64,000 nt of DNA from JAUIJL01 sp965366625 (GCA_965366625.1 CBDUGP010000008.1:111119-175118); one strand, 5' to 3'; numbered from the stretch's first letter, positions 25,120-34,485 are shown. Numbers and translations are program-made. Notes: a model not told the origin generated them from the letters alone.

Positions 25120-25820
25120 ACTGTAGGGGCTTGCAGGGCGAAATCCAAGGCGTCGAGAAATTCATGCCGTGGGCATTCCACGGCCCCCAAACTTTCCAAA
25201 TGGTCGGTGTGGATCTGGCAATCGATCAGCTCGAACCCCCAGCCGGCCGCTTTTTGGCATAGGGCCCAAAGGGCAACCTTAGAGGCGTTGCTTTCGTGGT
25301 GAAACATGGATTCACCGCAAAACATGGCGCCCAATGAAAGGCCATAAAGCCCTCCCACCAATCGATCTCCCCTCCACACCTCCACCGAATGGGCAAAGCC
25401 GAGTTCGTGCAGCTCCAGAAATCCTTTGCGCAGCTCTTCGACAATCCAAGTTCCCACATCGCCCGCCCTGGGAGCCGAGGCGCAGGCGTCGATCACAGCT
25501 TCGAAATCCCGGTCAAAAGTGGTGGTGAAGCAGCGCCTGTTGAGGGTCTTGCGCAAGCTCCGGCTGGTATGGAATTCCATCGGTCGCAGGATGAGGCGCG
25601 GGTCGGGGGAAAACCACGAAAAGGGCAGCTCATCGCTGGGCCAGGGGAAAATGCCGTTGGCATAGGCGGCCAGCAGCATCTCGGGCCGGTAATCACCGCC
25701 GATGGCGACCAATCCGTAGTCGTCGGCCTCCCGGGGGTTGGGAAACACCAAGCGCCCGAGCGCGACGGGATCGAATCTCTCGGTGCCGCCTTTCGGAGGT
25801 GTGGGTCGTTTCTTCCTCAT
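25065..25820 (-). CDS. aat: Leucyl/phenylalanyl-tRNA--protein transferase
   Basis: A 251-residue Aat that adds Leu or Phe to N-terminal Arg/Lys of proteins, marking them for ClpAP by the N-end rule. Family blocks are seen in order: LVAIGGDYRPEMLLAAYANGIFPW, FSWFSPDPRLIL, GDVGTWIVEEL, HSVEVWRGDRLVGGLYGLSLG and FCGESMF. The frame is open up to 26069, but ATG 25820 (MRKKRPTPPKGG) gives the normal family length and has GAAGGG upstream. Its last 55 bp overlap the convergent pseudouridine synthase gene. Confidence 0.94.
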   Translation of the reverse strand: MRKKRPTPPKGGTERFDPVALGRLVFPNPREADDYGLVAIGGDYRPEMLLAAYANGIFPWPSDELPFSWFSPDPRLILRPMEFHTSRSLRKTLNRRCFTTTFDRDFEAVIDACASAPRAGDVGTWIVEELRKGFLELHELGFAHSVEVWRGDRLVGGLYGLSLGAMFCGESMFHHESNASKVALWALCQKAAGWGFELIDCQIHTDHLESLGAVECPRHEFLDALDFALQAPTVQGSWADEQGIGPLPPCS

Positions 25821-26115
25821 GGTTCGTGCCCTTCGCAGCTCAAGTCTTGAGGATATCAGGACGCACTGGTGGGTTGGCAGGCAAGCATACAGGTCTCGAT
25901 CGGGGCCTTGGGCAGGCTGAGGATCGATCTTGGGAAAGGGGAGCGGACCTGCTAATATCGCCAGCCCCGGGTGAGACGCATGGATCCCACGGGTCCGCCT
26001 GGGTCTTCTGGGCCGTCCGGCCCGCTTGACCCGCCGTTTCACAAATCGCGGCACCCGCCGCGTCCCCATACAACAACCGAGACATCTCCGATCCCTTCCA
26101 TTAAGGAGGTAGGTC

Positions 26116-27282
26116 TTGAAGATCCACGAATATCAGGCCAAGGAAATTCTGCGCCGTTATGGAGTGCCTACTCCTAAAAGCCAGATGACCCGCGATGCGG
26201 CCGAAGTCCCTAAAATTGCCGAATCCCTGGGCGGACGCTGTGTCGTCAAGGCTCAGATCCACGCCGGTGGGCGTGGCAAAGGCGGTGGAGTCAAGCTGGC
26301 GAAAGATCCTGCTCAGGCGGGTGAGTTCGCTGAGCAGATCCTCGGCATGCAGTTGGTGACCCATCAAACCGGTCCCGAAGGTCAGGAGGTCAAAACCTTG
26401 CTGATCGAGGAGGCCCTCGACATCGACCGTGAACTCTATCTCGCGATCACCCTCGATCGGGAGACCGGCCAACCGGTCATGATGGCTTCGCTACAAGGCG
26501 GCATGGACATCGAAGAGGTCGCCGCCGAAAACCCGGACGCGATCATCAAACAGCATTTTGATCCCCACTTGGGTTTGTTGCCTTTCCAGGCCCGAGCGCT
26601 GGCCGACGGTCTCGGGCTGAAAGGTCAAACTTCCCGCCAAGCGCAGAAGCTTTTCGCAGCCTTGGCCAAGGCCTTCCTCGACACCGATGCCACGATCGCC
26701 GAGATCAATCCGTTGCTGATCACCGGTGCCGGTGATGTCTTGGCCCTCGACGCCAAAATGAATTTCGACTCCAACGCTCTCTTCCGTCATAAGGATATTC
26801 TCGAGATGCGGGACCTCGACGAAGAGAATCCCCTCGAAGTGCGGGCGTCGAAATTCGGGCTCAACTACATCAAGCTCGACGGCAACATTGCTTGCATGGT
26901 CAACGGTGCAGGTTTGGCCATGGGCACTATGGACATCATCAAGCTCTACGGCGGTGAGCCGGCCAATTTCCTAGATGTGGGTGGCTCGGCTTCCCAGGAA
27001 GCGGTCAAAAACGCGTTTCAGATCTTGGTCGATGATCCGTCCGTAAAAACGGTGTTGATCAATATTTTCGGTGGAATCGCCCGCACTGACCGGATCGCCC
27101 GGGGCGTTGTCGGGGCCATTGAGGAGCTTGGAAACGTGAGCTTGCCGGTGGTGGTGCGCCTGGAAGGCACCAATGTCGAGCAGGGTCGTCAGATCTTGGC
27201 CGACGCCGATTTCGATTTCATCGTCGCCACGGACATGGACGATGCCGCTAAAAAAGCCGTCGATGCCGCGGGAGGTGCGTAA
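26116..27282 (+). CDS. sucC: Succinyl-CoA synthetase (ADP-forming) beta subunit
   Basis: A 388-residue SucC. With SucD it converts succinyl-CoA to succinate while making ATP or GTP in the TCA cycle. The ATP-grasp start MKIHEYQAKEILRRYGVP, the Gly-rich GGRGKGGGVKLAKD and the C-terminal IFGGIARTDRIARGVV are all typical. Translation starts at TTG 26116, supported by a perfect AAGGAGGT six bases upstream and by the family N-terminus. The stop overlaps the sucD start (TAATG). Confidence 0.97.
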   Translation: MKIHEYQAKEILRRYGVPTPKSQMTRDAAEVPKIAESLGGRCVVKAQIHAGGRGKGGGVKLAKDPAQAGEFAEQILGMQLVTHQTGPEGQEVKTLLIEEALDIDRELYLAITLDRETGQPVMMASLQGGMDIEEVAAENPDAIIKQHFDPHLGLLPFQARALADGLGLKGQTSRQAQKLFAALAKAFLDTDATIAEINPLLITGAGDVLALDAKMNFDSNALFRHKDILEMRDLDEENPLEVRASKFGLNYIKLDGNIACMVNGAGLAMGTMDIIKLYGGEPANFLDVGGSASQEAVKNAFQILVDDPSVKTVLINIFGGIARTDRIARGVVGAIEELGNVSLPVVVRLEGTNVEQGRQILADADFDFIVATDMDDAAKKAVDAAGGA

Positions 27283-28157
27283 TGTCGATCTGGGTTTCCA
27301 ACGAAACACGATTGCTGGTCCAAGGTATTACCGGAAACGAAGGTGAATTTCACGCCATGGGCTGTCGCGATTACGGCACTCAATTGGTGGCGGGAGTCAC
27401 CCCGGGCAAAGGGGGCCAGGAGGTCCAAGGGGTTCCTGTTTTTGATGCGGTCGCCGAGGCGCGGGCAAAAACCGAATGCAACGCCACTATGATTTTCGTT
27501 CCGCCGCCGTTCGCGGCCGACGCGATCATGGAAGCGGCGGCGGCGGGAATCGAGCTGATCGTTTGCATCACGGAAGGCATTCCGGTCAACGACATGCTCA
27601 AGGTCAAGGCCTTCATGCGTGACTACCCGGGGAGTCGCTTGGTGGGGCCCAATTGCCCCGGTGTCATCACCCCCGGCCAGGCAAAAATCGGCATCATGCC
27701 CGGTCATATCCACACCCCCGGCTCGGTAGGCGTGGTCAGCCGTTCCGGCACTTTGACCTACGAGGCCGTTTGGCAGTTGTCCAACGCGGGTCTGGGGCAG
27801 AGTTCTTGTGTCGGCATCGGAGGTGATCCGGTCAACGGCACGAATTTCATCGACGTCATGACCGCTTTCGCCGCGGACGACGAAACCGAAGGTGTGATCT
27901 TGATCGGCGAGATCGGTGGCACGGCGGAAGAAGACGCAGCCCGCTGGATCCGTGACAACTACGACAAACCCGTGGTCGGTTTCATCGCCGGCCGAACGGC
28001 TCCTCCAGGACGTCGGATGGGTCACGCCGGAGCTATCGTTTCCGGTGGCCAAGGCGGTGCCGAGGAGAAGATGACCACCATGCGCGACTGCGGCCTACAC
28101 GTGGTGGAGAGCCCCGGAGGAATGGGCGTGACGATGGCGAAGGCGCTCGGCAAGTGA
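27282..28157 (+). CDS. sucD: Succinyl-CoA synthetase alpha subunit
   Basis: A 291-residue SucD, the CoA-binding and phosphohistidine subunit. The CoA-binding Rossmann region is LVQGITGNEGEFHAMGCRDYGT. The phosphorylated His lies in RRMGHAGAIVSGGQGGAEEK, and GPNCPGVITPGQAKIGIMPG is the conserved centre. It is translationally coupled to sucC by a one-base overlap, and its stop overlaps the next gene start (GTGA). Confidence 0.97.
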   Translation: MSIWVSNETRLLVQGITGNEGEFHAMGCRDYGTQLVAGVTPGKGGQEVQGVPVFDAVAEARAKTECNATMIFVPPPFAADAIMEAAAAGIELIVCITEGIPVNDMLKVKAFMRDYPGSRLVGPNCPGVITPGQAKIGIMPGHIHTPGSVGVVSRSGTLTYEAVWQLSNAGLGQSSCVGIGGDPVNGTNFIDVMTAFAADDETEGVILIGEIGGTAEEDAARWIRDNYDKPVVGFIAGRTAPPGRRMGHAGAIVSGGQGGAEEKMTTMRDCGLHVVESPGGMGVTMAKALGK

Positions 28158-28882
28158 CACCCACTTTGAGTCGCATCGGCGACCAAGGTTGGTTGGTCCT
28201 CATCGGCGGCGGTGAGTTCAGCTTTGAGGAAACAGATCTCGCCGACGCCGCTTGGCTGGCCAAGCTGGAGCCCGAGGCTGCCATCGGATTCATTCCAGCG
28301 GCCGCCGGCTCCGAAGATTACGCCAATCACTTTGGCGTTTATCTCGACGAATATTTCGGCCGCCGTTTAGAAACCTTGCCGATCTATCGAGGGCGTGACG
28401 CACGCAGAGCGAAAAACGCCGAGCGGATCGATGGAGTGGCCGGCATCTATGTCGGTGGCGGTGTTGCCGATCGTTTGACCGAAACCCTCGCCGAATCGCT
28501 TTGCCTCGAAGCCATGGCGCGGTGTTTGGAACGTGGCGGCACGGTCACGGCAATCGCCGCAGGAGCCCAAGCCCTAGGGCATACTTTTCGCGGCCTCTTT
28601 GGCGGCAAAATGCTCAAAGGCCTTAATTGGTTGCCGGGTGGAGTAGTGGAAGCCAATTTCGAGCCACCGGGGGGCAACGCCAATTTTGATCGACGATTGC
28701 GTCGCCTCATGGCCCAAGACGGGGTCAGCTGGGGGCTGGGAATTCCAGCCGGCTCGGCGGTTCTGATCGGCCCTGGCGGTGATTATCAAATCCTCGGTGA
28801 GGCGTGGTGGTTGGGCGAACCGGAAGGGGAGTTGATTCCCCTGTCTTCCGACGATCCCGAGCTGGCAGTATTCAAAGTTTAG
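28154..28882 (+). CDS. Cyanophycinase/peptidase S51-like protein lacking the Ser nucleophile
   Basis: A 242-residue protein with the class I amidotransferase-like fold of the S51 family (cyanophycinase, dipeptidase E): WLVLIGGGEFSF at the N-terminus, IGFIPAAAGSEDY, IYVGGGVADRL and GLGIPAGSAVLIG. The nucleophile elbow, normally G-x-S-A-G-A, reads AIAAGAQALG, with Ala in place of Ser, so peptidase activity is unlikely. The GTG start at 28154 overlaps the sucD stop. Co-translation with a TCA enzyme is unexplained; it may be a binding or regulatory protein. Confidence 0.75.
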   Translation: MTPTLSRIGDQGWLVLIGGGEFSFEETDLADAAWLAKLEPEAAIGFIPAAAGSEDYANHFGVYLDEYFGRRLETLPIYRGRDARRAKNAERIDGVAGIYVGGGVADRLTETLAESLCLEAMARCLERGGTVTAIAAGAQALGHTFRGLFGGKMLKGLNWLPGGVVEANFEPPGGNANFDRRLRRLMAQDGVSWGLGIPAGSAVLIGPGGDYQILGEAWWLGEPEGELIPLSSDDPELAVFKV

Positions 28883-28946
28883 ACCCGATCTCGAAGTGTA
28901 AGCACCTCCAAGTGTAAACACAGGGGGAAAGGGACCGTCCCAATCC

Positions 28947-28966
28947 CGGCTCGAAAGTTCGAGCCG
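28947..28966. promoter_or_regulatory. Hairpin in the region before ndk
   Basis: Perfect 9-bp stem cggctcgaa/ttcgagccg with a 2-nt loop, without a U tract. It lies 53 bp before the ndk start, after two direct copies of aagtgtaa(g/a)cac (about 28895-28921). It could be a leader structure of ndk or a weak terminator of the suc operon. Confidence 0.35.
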
Positions 28967-29018
28967 AGTCGAACATTCAGGCCGAGATTCTCGGTCTATC
29001 TCGAAGGAAAGATAAAAA

Positions 29019-29447
29019 ATGTCCAAAACTCTGACCATCATCAAACCCGATGCGGTCGCCGCCGGAAACACCGGCAACATCCTCGCCAAGCTCCAAGAGA
29101 GTGGCTTTACCATCCGCGGATTGAAGATGATGCGCTTGAGTGAGGCACAAGCCAAGGCCTTCTACGAGGTCCATAAGGACCGTCCGTTCTACGGTGAGTT
29201 GGTGAGCTTCATGACCAGTGGCCCTGTGGTTCCCGCAGCCCTCGAGCTGGAAGGCGACAAAGCGGTTCCCACCTTGCGTGAGGTAATGGGTGCCACCAAT
29301 TCGAAGGAAGCCGCCGAAGGCACGATTCGCGCCCTCTACGGCACGGATATCGAGCGCAACGCCATTCACGGCAGCGACTCCGACGAGAACGCAGCCATCG
29401 AGCTGGCCTTCTTCTTTTCCCGCACGGAGCTCCTTGGCGCCCAATAA
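29019..29447 (+). CDS. ndk: Nucleoside diphosphate kinase
   Basis: A 142-residue Ndk that moves the gamma-phosphate from ATP to NDPs through a phosphohistidine. The active-site His is in RNAIHGSDS (residue ~116). The start TLTIIKPDAVAAG and the KxFYEVHKDRPFYGELV block are as in the family. ATG 29019 follows GAAGGA at a slightly long spacing. A clear terminator follows at 29500, so ndk ends its transcript. Confidence 0.97.
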   Translation: MSKTLTIIKPDAVAAGNTGNILAKLQESGFTIRGLKMMRLSEAQAKAFYEVHKDRPFYGELVSFMTSGPVVPAALELEGDKAVPTLREVMGATNSKEAAEGTIRALYGTDIERNAIHGSDSDENAAIELAFFFSRTELLGAQ

Positions 29448-29499
29448 GAAGGCACTCAATAATCCCTCGTTTCTCTGAGGTCTGCTCTGAGGACGTCTT

Positions 29500-29542
29500 A
29501 AACCGAGCGGCAAACCCCGAGGGGGCCGCTCGGTTTTCTTTT
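29500..29542 (+). terminator. Rho-independent terminator after ndk
   Basis: Stem aaaccgagcggc (29500-29511) with gccgctcggttt (29525-29536), followed by TCTTTT. It is a strong 12-bp stem with a U tract, 50 bp after the ndk stop. Confidence 0.9.
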
Positions 29543-29610
29543 GGTGTCGAGCGAACGTAGTCACAGTCAAAAAGTCGCCGGTCGGCGGGCTGCCTTGATA
29601 GAATGCTAAA

Positions 29611-32262
29611 GTGCCCAATTCACGACCTCTTCCTGAGTCCGAGGTGAACTCCTCGGGTCGGCCCGGCTCGTCCCAAAGATCGCCGAGCAGCATCGGCGGA
29701 ACCGCTTCAAGCGAGCCGGCGGCTGATACCGACGGCCTTCAAATGCCCGGGCGCCCGCCCTTGGTGGGACGCCGGTTCGGCCATGTGCGCATCGATTCCC
29801 TGATCGATCGGGGAGGCATGGGCGAGGTCTATCGAGGCTTCGACGAAGCCTTGGAGCGACGGGTAGCGGTCAAGGCGATCCGACCCGAGCAGCGTCCCCA
29901 TGAGCAGGCTCGACATCGCTTTCACCGTGAGGCGCGTCTTCTTTCCAAGCTCGAGCACGTCAACATTTGCCGAATCTACGACCTTTACGAAGGCGATGCC
30001 GAAACCGGCGACTTGCTGATTCTCGAGCTGGTGGAAGGCCGGAAGCTCGGGGATGTTCTAAAGCGGGGCCTGGGCTTCGAGCAAAAATTGCGCATCGCGG
30101 AGGAGATTTCGTCGGCGTTGGAGGCCGCCCACCAGCTTCGAATCGTGCACCGAGATCTCAAACCCGGCAACGTGATGATCAAGGCGTCGGGTCGGGTCAA
30201 AGTTCTGGACTTCGGCTTGGCGCGCTCCCTCGACAATCCTTCGGACCCGCCATCGTCCCCTGCGTTTCGGGGGCTGGTGAATTCCGGGGACAGCGGTGAC
30301 TCGGACCCTCCGCACGATCTCGACGCTCAGACCAATCATAAGTTCATGGTCGGCACCCTGGCTTTTATGAGCCCGGAGCAAGCAGTTGGGGAGACCCTGA
30401 CCGAGGCCAGCGATCTGTATTCCTTTGGATTGCTTCTGCAATGGTTGTTTACCGAGATGTCTCCGTACGGAGAGGAGGTCAGTCGGCTGGATTTGCTGCG
30501 CCGGGTGCTTCAAGGGGATACGGTGCCGACCCGGACACCCGATCCGCACTTGACCCTTCTGATCGAGAGCCTGAAGCGCCCCAATCCGGAGCATCGACCT
30601 AGCGCGGAGCAATGCACCCAGCAGTTGCAAGCCATTGCCGGCAAACCCATTCGCCGACGTTTTCGCCGTACCCTGATTTCTGTGGTCATGGCCTTGATTC
30701 TCTTGGCCTCAGGGGTATTCTGGCTCAACCATCAGCGAGTAGAGCGGCGGGAAGAGCTGACCTTAGCCTTCACCCACGAAGCCAAAGATGTGGAGTGGTT
30801 GATGCGCATTGCCCACTCCTTGCCGCTCCAAGAGCTTACGGCCCACCAAGCGAGCATCCGCCGACGTATGGGTTCCATGCACGGGTTGATGCAAATCGCC
30901 GGAGGATTGGGTCAAGGTCCGGGAAATTTCGCCCTCGGGCGAGGACATCTTGTGCTCGGGGAGATCGGCAAAGCGGACCAATATTTGGCCGCAGCGTGGG
31001 CGGCTCAATATCGGCACCCGGAGGTGGGATTCGCCTTCGCCATGGTCCGGGCGAAACAATACGAAGACGCACGGGCCGAGAATGCGCTGGTGGCGGATCC
31101 GACTTGGAGACGTTATCGACAGGTTTGGATGGAAAACCGATTTCGCCGCCAGGCCTTGTCCTATCTTCGTCTCGCCCAGGGGCCTGGTGGTGGTCCTTCG
31201 ACCTTTGTCGAAGCCTTGATCGCCCTGTTCGAACGACGCTGGGGCGAAGCCCAACAAGGGCTGCTGCAGACTCGGCGTAGAGAGCCCTGGTTGTACGAGG
31301 CCAGTCAGTGGGGCGGGGAACTCGAAATCTATCTCGCCCTCGAGCGCCTGGAGGCCGGACGATGGGCCGCCGCCCAAGAGTCTTTCTCCCGTGCCGCCGA
31401 GCACTTTTCCGAAGCCCTAAAGGTCGGATCCAGCGATGCTCGATTGCATCTTTCGGTCTGCCGGCTGTGGAATTTGGCCTTGTCGTGTTCATTGCTGCCT
31501 TTGGGCGATGGTCTTCCGGCTTTCGACTGGCAACCCGAGGAACTCTATGCGCAGGCCGAAACCAGCTGCCAAAGATCGGTCCGGGTTGATCCCCAGCTGA
31601 CCGCTGCACGGCTTGAATCGGCTCGCAGCTTGGGATGGCTGGCGATGGAGCGAGCCTCGCAGGGCAATCTGTCCGAAGCCCAACAATTGATGAGCCGTGC
31701 AATTCAGGGGATGCCGGACCTTTCCCGCGAGGAAAGCCGAGCGGCGAGCCTTCGATGGCGATCATGGGCCTTTGGCCAAATCGCGGTCCTCAAGGAGCTG
31801 GAAGGTGCGGACCCGATCCAGAACCTCTTTGCTGCCGTAGAGCAAGCAGAGCACGCGCGGACCGCAGACCCGGAAGATCCAGCCGGCCTTTGGTTGCAAG
31901 TGGAATCGCTCAACCGGCTGGCAGATCATCTACGGGATAATGGTGAGGATCCACGACAGGCTTGGGATCGAATCGAAGACATCCTGCGCCGGGCCTTGAG
32001 ACAGGATCGGAACTTGACCGCTGCCTACCTCGATTTGGGCCGACTGCACCGTTCCCGAGTTCTCCATGACATGGAGTTGGGGCTAGGGCCGGAAGCGTTC
32101 CTGGCGGCCGGCCGGACCGCAGCGGCTAAAGCACAGAATTTGGAACCCGAGAACCCTCAGGCCCGTGACTTACTCGAAGACTTCGATCGAATTCGAGCCG
32201 GTCTCCGCGGTCGCTTAGGGCAGGATTTAGACGATGGTGATCAGGAGGAAGAGCTCGAATGA
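29611..32262 (+). CDS. Membrane-anchored Ser/Thr protein kinase with helical-repeat C-terminus
   Basis: An 883-residue PknB-type kinase. After a ~50-residue Ser/Pro-rich N-terminus the kinase domain spans ~55-345: IDRGGMGEVYRGF (Gly loop), VAVKAI (Lys), IVHRDLKPGNVMI (catalytic loop), VLDFGLAR and GTLAFMSPEQA. One transmembrane helix (ISVVMALILLASGVFWL, ~355-375) precedes a long alpha-helical, TPR-like region of about 500 residues, probably periplasmic. The GTG start at 29611 has no Shine-Dalgarno, but a TAGAAT hexamer ends six bases before it, so a leaderless transcript is possible. It overlaps the next gene by four bases (ATGA). Confidence 0.9.
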   Translation: MPNSRPLPESEVNSSGRPGSSQRSPSSIGGTASSEPAADTDGLQMPGRPPLVGRRFGHVRIDSLIDRGGMGEVYRGFDEALERRVAVKAIRPEQRPHEQARHRFHREARLLSKLEHVNICRIYDLYEGDAETGDLLILELVEGRKLGDVLKRGLGFEQKLRIAEEISSALEAAHQLRIVHRDLKPGNVMIKASGRVKVLDFGLARSLDNPSDPPSSPAFRGLVNSGDSGDSDPPHDLDAQTNHKFMVGTLAFMSPEQAVGETLTEASDLYSFGLLLQWLFTEMSPYGEEVSRLDLLRRVLQGDTVPTRTPDPHLTLLIESLKRPNPEHRPSAEQCTQQLQAIAGKPIRRRFRRTLISVVMALILLASGVFWLNHQRVERREELTLAFTHEAKDVEWLMRIAHSLPLQELTAHQASIRRRMGSMHGLMQIAGGLGQGPGNFALGRGHLVLGEIGKADQYLAAAWAAQYRHPEVGFAFAMVRAKQYEDARAENALVADPTWRRYRQVWMENRFRRQALSYLRLAQGPGGGPSTFVEALIALFERRWGEAQQGLLQTRRREPWLYEASQWGGELEIYLALERLEAGRWAAAQESFSRAAEHFSEALKVGSSDARLHLSVCRLWNLALSCSLLPLGDGLPAFDWQPEELYAQAETSCQRSVRVDPQLTAARLESARSLGWLAMERASQGNLSEAQQLMSRAIQGMPDLSREESRAASLRWRSWAFGQIAVLKELEGADPIQNLFAAVEQAEHARTADPEDPAGLWLQVESLNRLADHLRDNGEDPRQAWDRIEDILRRALRQDRNLTAAYLDLGRLHRSRVLHDMELGLGPEAFLAAGRTAAAKAQNLEPENPQARDLLEDFDRIRAGLRGRLGQDLDDGDQEEELE

Positions 32263-34247
32263 ACGATCAAGCAAAATATGATGGGAGCTTTGCCGCGCTG
32301 CGAGTGCGCCTCGGCAGAACTCGCCTCGGCAGAACTCGCCTCGGCAGAGCTCGCCTCGGCAGAGCTGTTGGGATCGGCCTGTCGGTCGTGCCGTTGCTGT
32401 GCACGACCGCCTTGTGGTCCCCGGCCACGGTGGCTGAAGCGCAACGTACCGCGAAACCTCCATTGCATGGGCGTCACTGGGTGGCCATTACCGGCAAGCC
32501 CCTAGGAGCCACGGCCGGCGCCATGGCCTATGGCCAGGGGGGCAATGCGGTCGACGCCGCCTGCGCCATGCTGGCGGCCACCTCGACCATGTGGGACACC
32601 CTGGGGTGGGGCGGTGAAACCCAAGCTCTGATCTACGTGCCGGGGGAGAAGAAGGTCGTGGGAGTCAACGCTCTGGGGGTGGCACCCACCGGAGCCACCG
32701 CGGACTTTTTTCGTAGTCGGGGAATGCAGTATCCGCCGGAATTCGGACCCTTGGCCGCGGTAACCCCCGGAACTCCCGGTGGTTTGATGGTCATGCTCGC
32801 CGAATACGGACGATTGTCTTTGGCGCAAGTCCTTAAGCCGGCGATGGAGATGGCGGGGGGATATGCCATCGAAGCGGCCCAGGCGAACAACATGGAACGG
32901 CGCCGAGCGATCCTCGAGCAATGGCCCGCCTCACGAAAAGTCTTCTTGCCCCATTGGCAGGAAGGTTCGAAGGAGCGCGCAGCTCCCAAAGCCGGCGAGA
33001 TCTTCCGTCAACCGGATCTGCTGAGCACCCTAGAAAAGTTGGTGGCCGCAGAACGTCGTGCGTTGGCGGCCGGCAAGTCCCGGAAAGAAGCGATCTACGC
33101 TGCCTATGACCGCTTCTATCGCGGCGATATTGCCCAAGAGCTGGTGCGCGCGACCCAGGAAGCCGGCGGGTTGATCACCCTGGAAGATTTGGACCGGTGG
33201 CAGGTCTATTTGGAGGAGCCGGTATCGACCAGCTATCGCGGCGTTGAGGTCTACAAGCTCACCCATTGGGTGCAAGGACCGGTCATGCTTCAAGCTCTCA
33301 ACATCCTCGAGCAAGCGGATCTTCGTTCCATGGGGTACAACAGCTCTCGCTATATCCACACGCTCTATCAAGCCATGAACAAATCGTTTGCGGATCGGGA
33401 TTTTTATTATGGCGATCCCTTCTTCCCGCCCGAAGAGCCGATCCAGGGGCTGTTGTCCAAGGATTACGCCAAGAAACGATTCGCCGAAATCGATTGGCAG
33501 CGCAACGACGAGAACGTCAAACCCGGAGATCCTTATCCTTTTCAGGGAGGAACCCATCCCTTCCCGGAGCTGCTCGAGCGCTGGACACCCATCCCGCCGG
33601 TGGCAGAGGGTGCCGGCGAGGACGGCTTTCAACAGGCGTCCATGAGCAGAGAAGAGGCGTTCCGCGCCGGAACCACCTCGATTCAGGCCGCGGATGCCGA
33701 AGGCTGGATTGTTTCCGTGACACCGTCGGGTGGATGGGTGCCGGCTTTCATCGCCGGCTCCACAGGCGTGGGTTTGTCACAGCGGATGCAGAGCTTCGTG
33801 CTCGACAAAGCCCTGAATCCATACAACGTAGTGGAGCCGGGTAAACGTCCGCGGGCGACCTTGACCCCGGGAATGGCCCTCAAAGACGGCCAGCCTTACC
33901 TTTCCTTTGCGGTCCAAGGGGGCGACACCCAGGACCAAAACCTGCTTCAGTTTTTTCTCAACATGACCGAGTGGGGCATGACGGTTCAACAAGCCGTGGA
34001 AGCTGCCAACATCACCAGCTATCAAATGCAGAGTTCCTTCGGCGCACATTCCGCGGAGCCGGGTCGACTGGTGGTCCGTGAGGATGTGCCGGCCTGGGTC
34101 AGGTCGGAGCTGAATCAGATGGGATACGAGGTCGAGACCCGTCGTAGAACTTCCGGTCCGATCACCGCGATTTTCTTCGATCGCGAGCACGGCTCGCTGT
34201 GGGGCGGAGCCTCGGACTTTGGTGAGGACTACGGCATCGCCTGGTAA
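32259..34247 (+). CDS. Gamma-glutamyltransferase-family protein
   Basis: A 662-residue N-terminal-nucleophile hydrolase of the GGT family. The Thr nucleophile is in FRAGTTSIQAADAEGW (residue ~475), where autocleavage would give two subunits, with GGWVPAFIAGSTGVGLSQRM following. The large subunit starts GATAGAMAYGQGGNAVDAACAML. A signal peptide (VGIGLSVVPLLCTTALWSPATVAEA) is preceded by an odd Arg-rich n-region made of LGRTR/LGRAR repeats, encoded by a 15-bp tandem repeat. The canonical HxSVVD neighbourhood of GGT is altered, so the substrate may not be glutathione; cephalosporin acylases are related. It is coupled to the kinase gene upstream. Confidence 0.85.
   Translation: MNDQAKYDGSFAALRVRLGRTRLGRTRLGRARLGRAVGIGLSVVPLLCTTALWSPATVAEAQRTAKPPLHGRHWVAITGKPLGATAGAMAYGQGGNAVDAACAMLAATSTMWDTLGWGGETQALIYVPGEKKVVGVNALGVAPTGATADFFRSRGMQYPPEFGPLAAVTPGTPGGLMVMLAEYGRLSLAQVLKPAMEMAGGYAIEAAQANNMERRRAILEQWPASRKVFLPHWQEGSKERAAPKAGEIFRQPDLLSTLEKLVAAERRALAAGKSRKEAIYAAYDRFYRGDIAQELVRATQEAGGLITLEDLDRWQVYLEEPVSTSYRGVEVYKLTHWVQGPVMLQALNILEQADLRSMGYNSSRYIHTLYQAMNKSFADRDFYYGDPFFPPEEPIQGLLSKDYAKKRFAEIDWQRNDENVKPGDPYPFQGGTHPFPELLERWTPIPPVAEGAGEDGFQQASMSREEAFRAGTTSIQAADAEGWIVSVTPSGGWVPAFIAGSTGVGLSQRMQSFVLDKALNPYNVVEPGKRPRATLTPGMALKDGQPYLSFAVQGGDTQDQNLLQFFLNMTEWGMTVQQAVEAANITSYQMQSSFGAHSAEPGRLVVREDVPAWVRSELNQMGYEVETRRRTSGPITAIFFDREHGSLWGGASDFGEDYGIAW
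32308..32367. repeat. Four tandem copies of a 15-bp repeat inside the GGT-like gene
   Basis: The unit GCCTCGGCAGAACTC (variants with AGAGCTC) is repeated at 32308, 32323, 32338 and 32353. Because 15 is divisible by three, changes in copy number keep the frame and add or remove five residues (LGRTR) in the signal-peptide n-region. Confidence 0.9.
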
Positions 34248-34338
34248 CAGGCATGAGATGCCGGCCTGGGCTCTGAACCGGACTCCTGATTTCCGGGTTT
34301 TAGAGACGGCATCGGTGGCAGGGGTATCGGGGCAAATG

Positions 34339-34344
34339 TATACT
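34339..34344 (+). promoter_or_regulatory. Possible -10 box of the ribA promoter
   Basis: A TATACT hexamer in an otherwise GC-rich 238-bp gap before ribA; no good -35 hexamer stands 16-18 bp upstream. No FMN-riboswitch consensus is visible in this gap. Two copies of gccatgttgttgaag (34414-34428, 34431-34445) and related degenerate copies lie between it and the gene. Confidence 0.3.
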
Positions 34345-34485
34345 GAGGATCCCCCCGGGGAGACCGCATCCTGTCCCTCCGACCTCGATCTGTTCCGTTG
34401 ATCGTTTATCGGCGCCATGTTGTTGAAGTTGCCATGTTGTTGAAGATGTTGTCGAAGAGCGCCTTGTCGTTGAAGAGCTTTTAGT

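Noticed and set aside
34248..34485. FMN riboswitch before ribA
   Set aside because: The conserved RFN-element blocks were not found in this gap; only degenerate TTGTTGAAG-type repeats are present.
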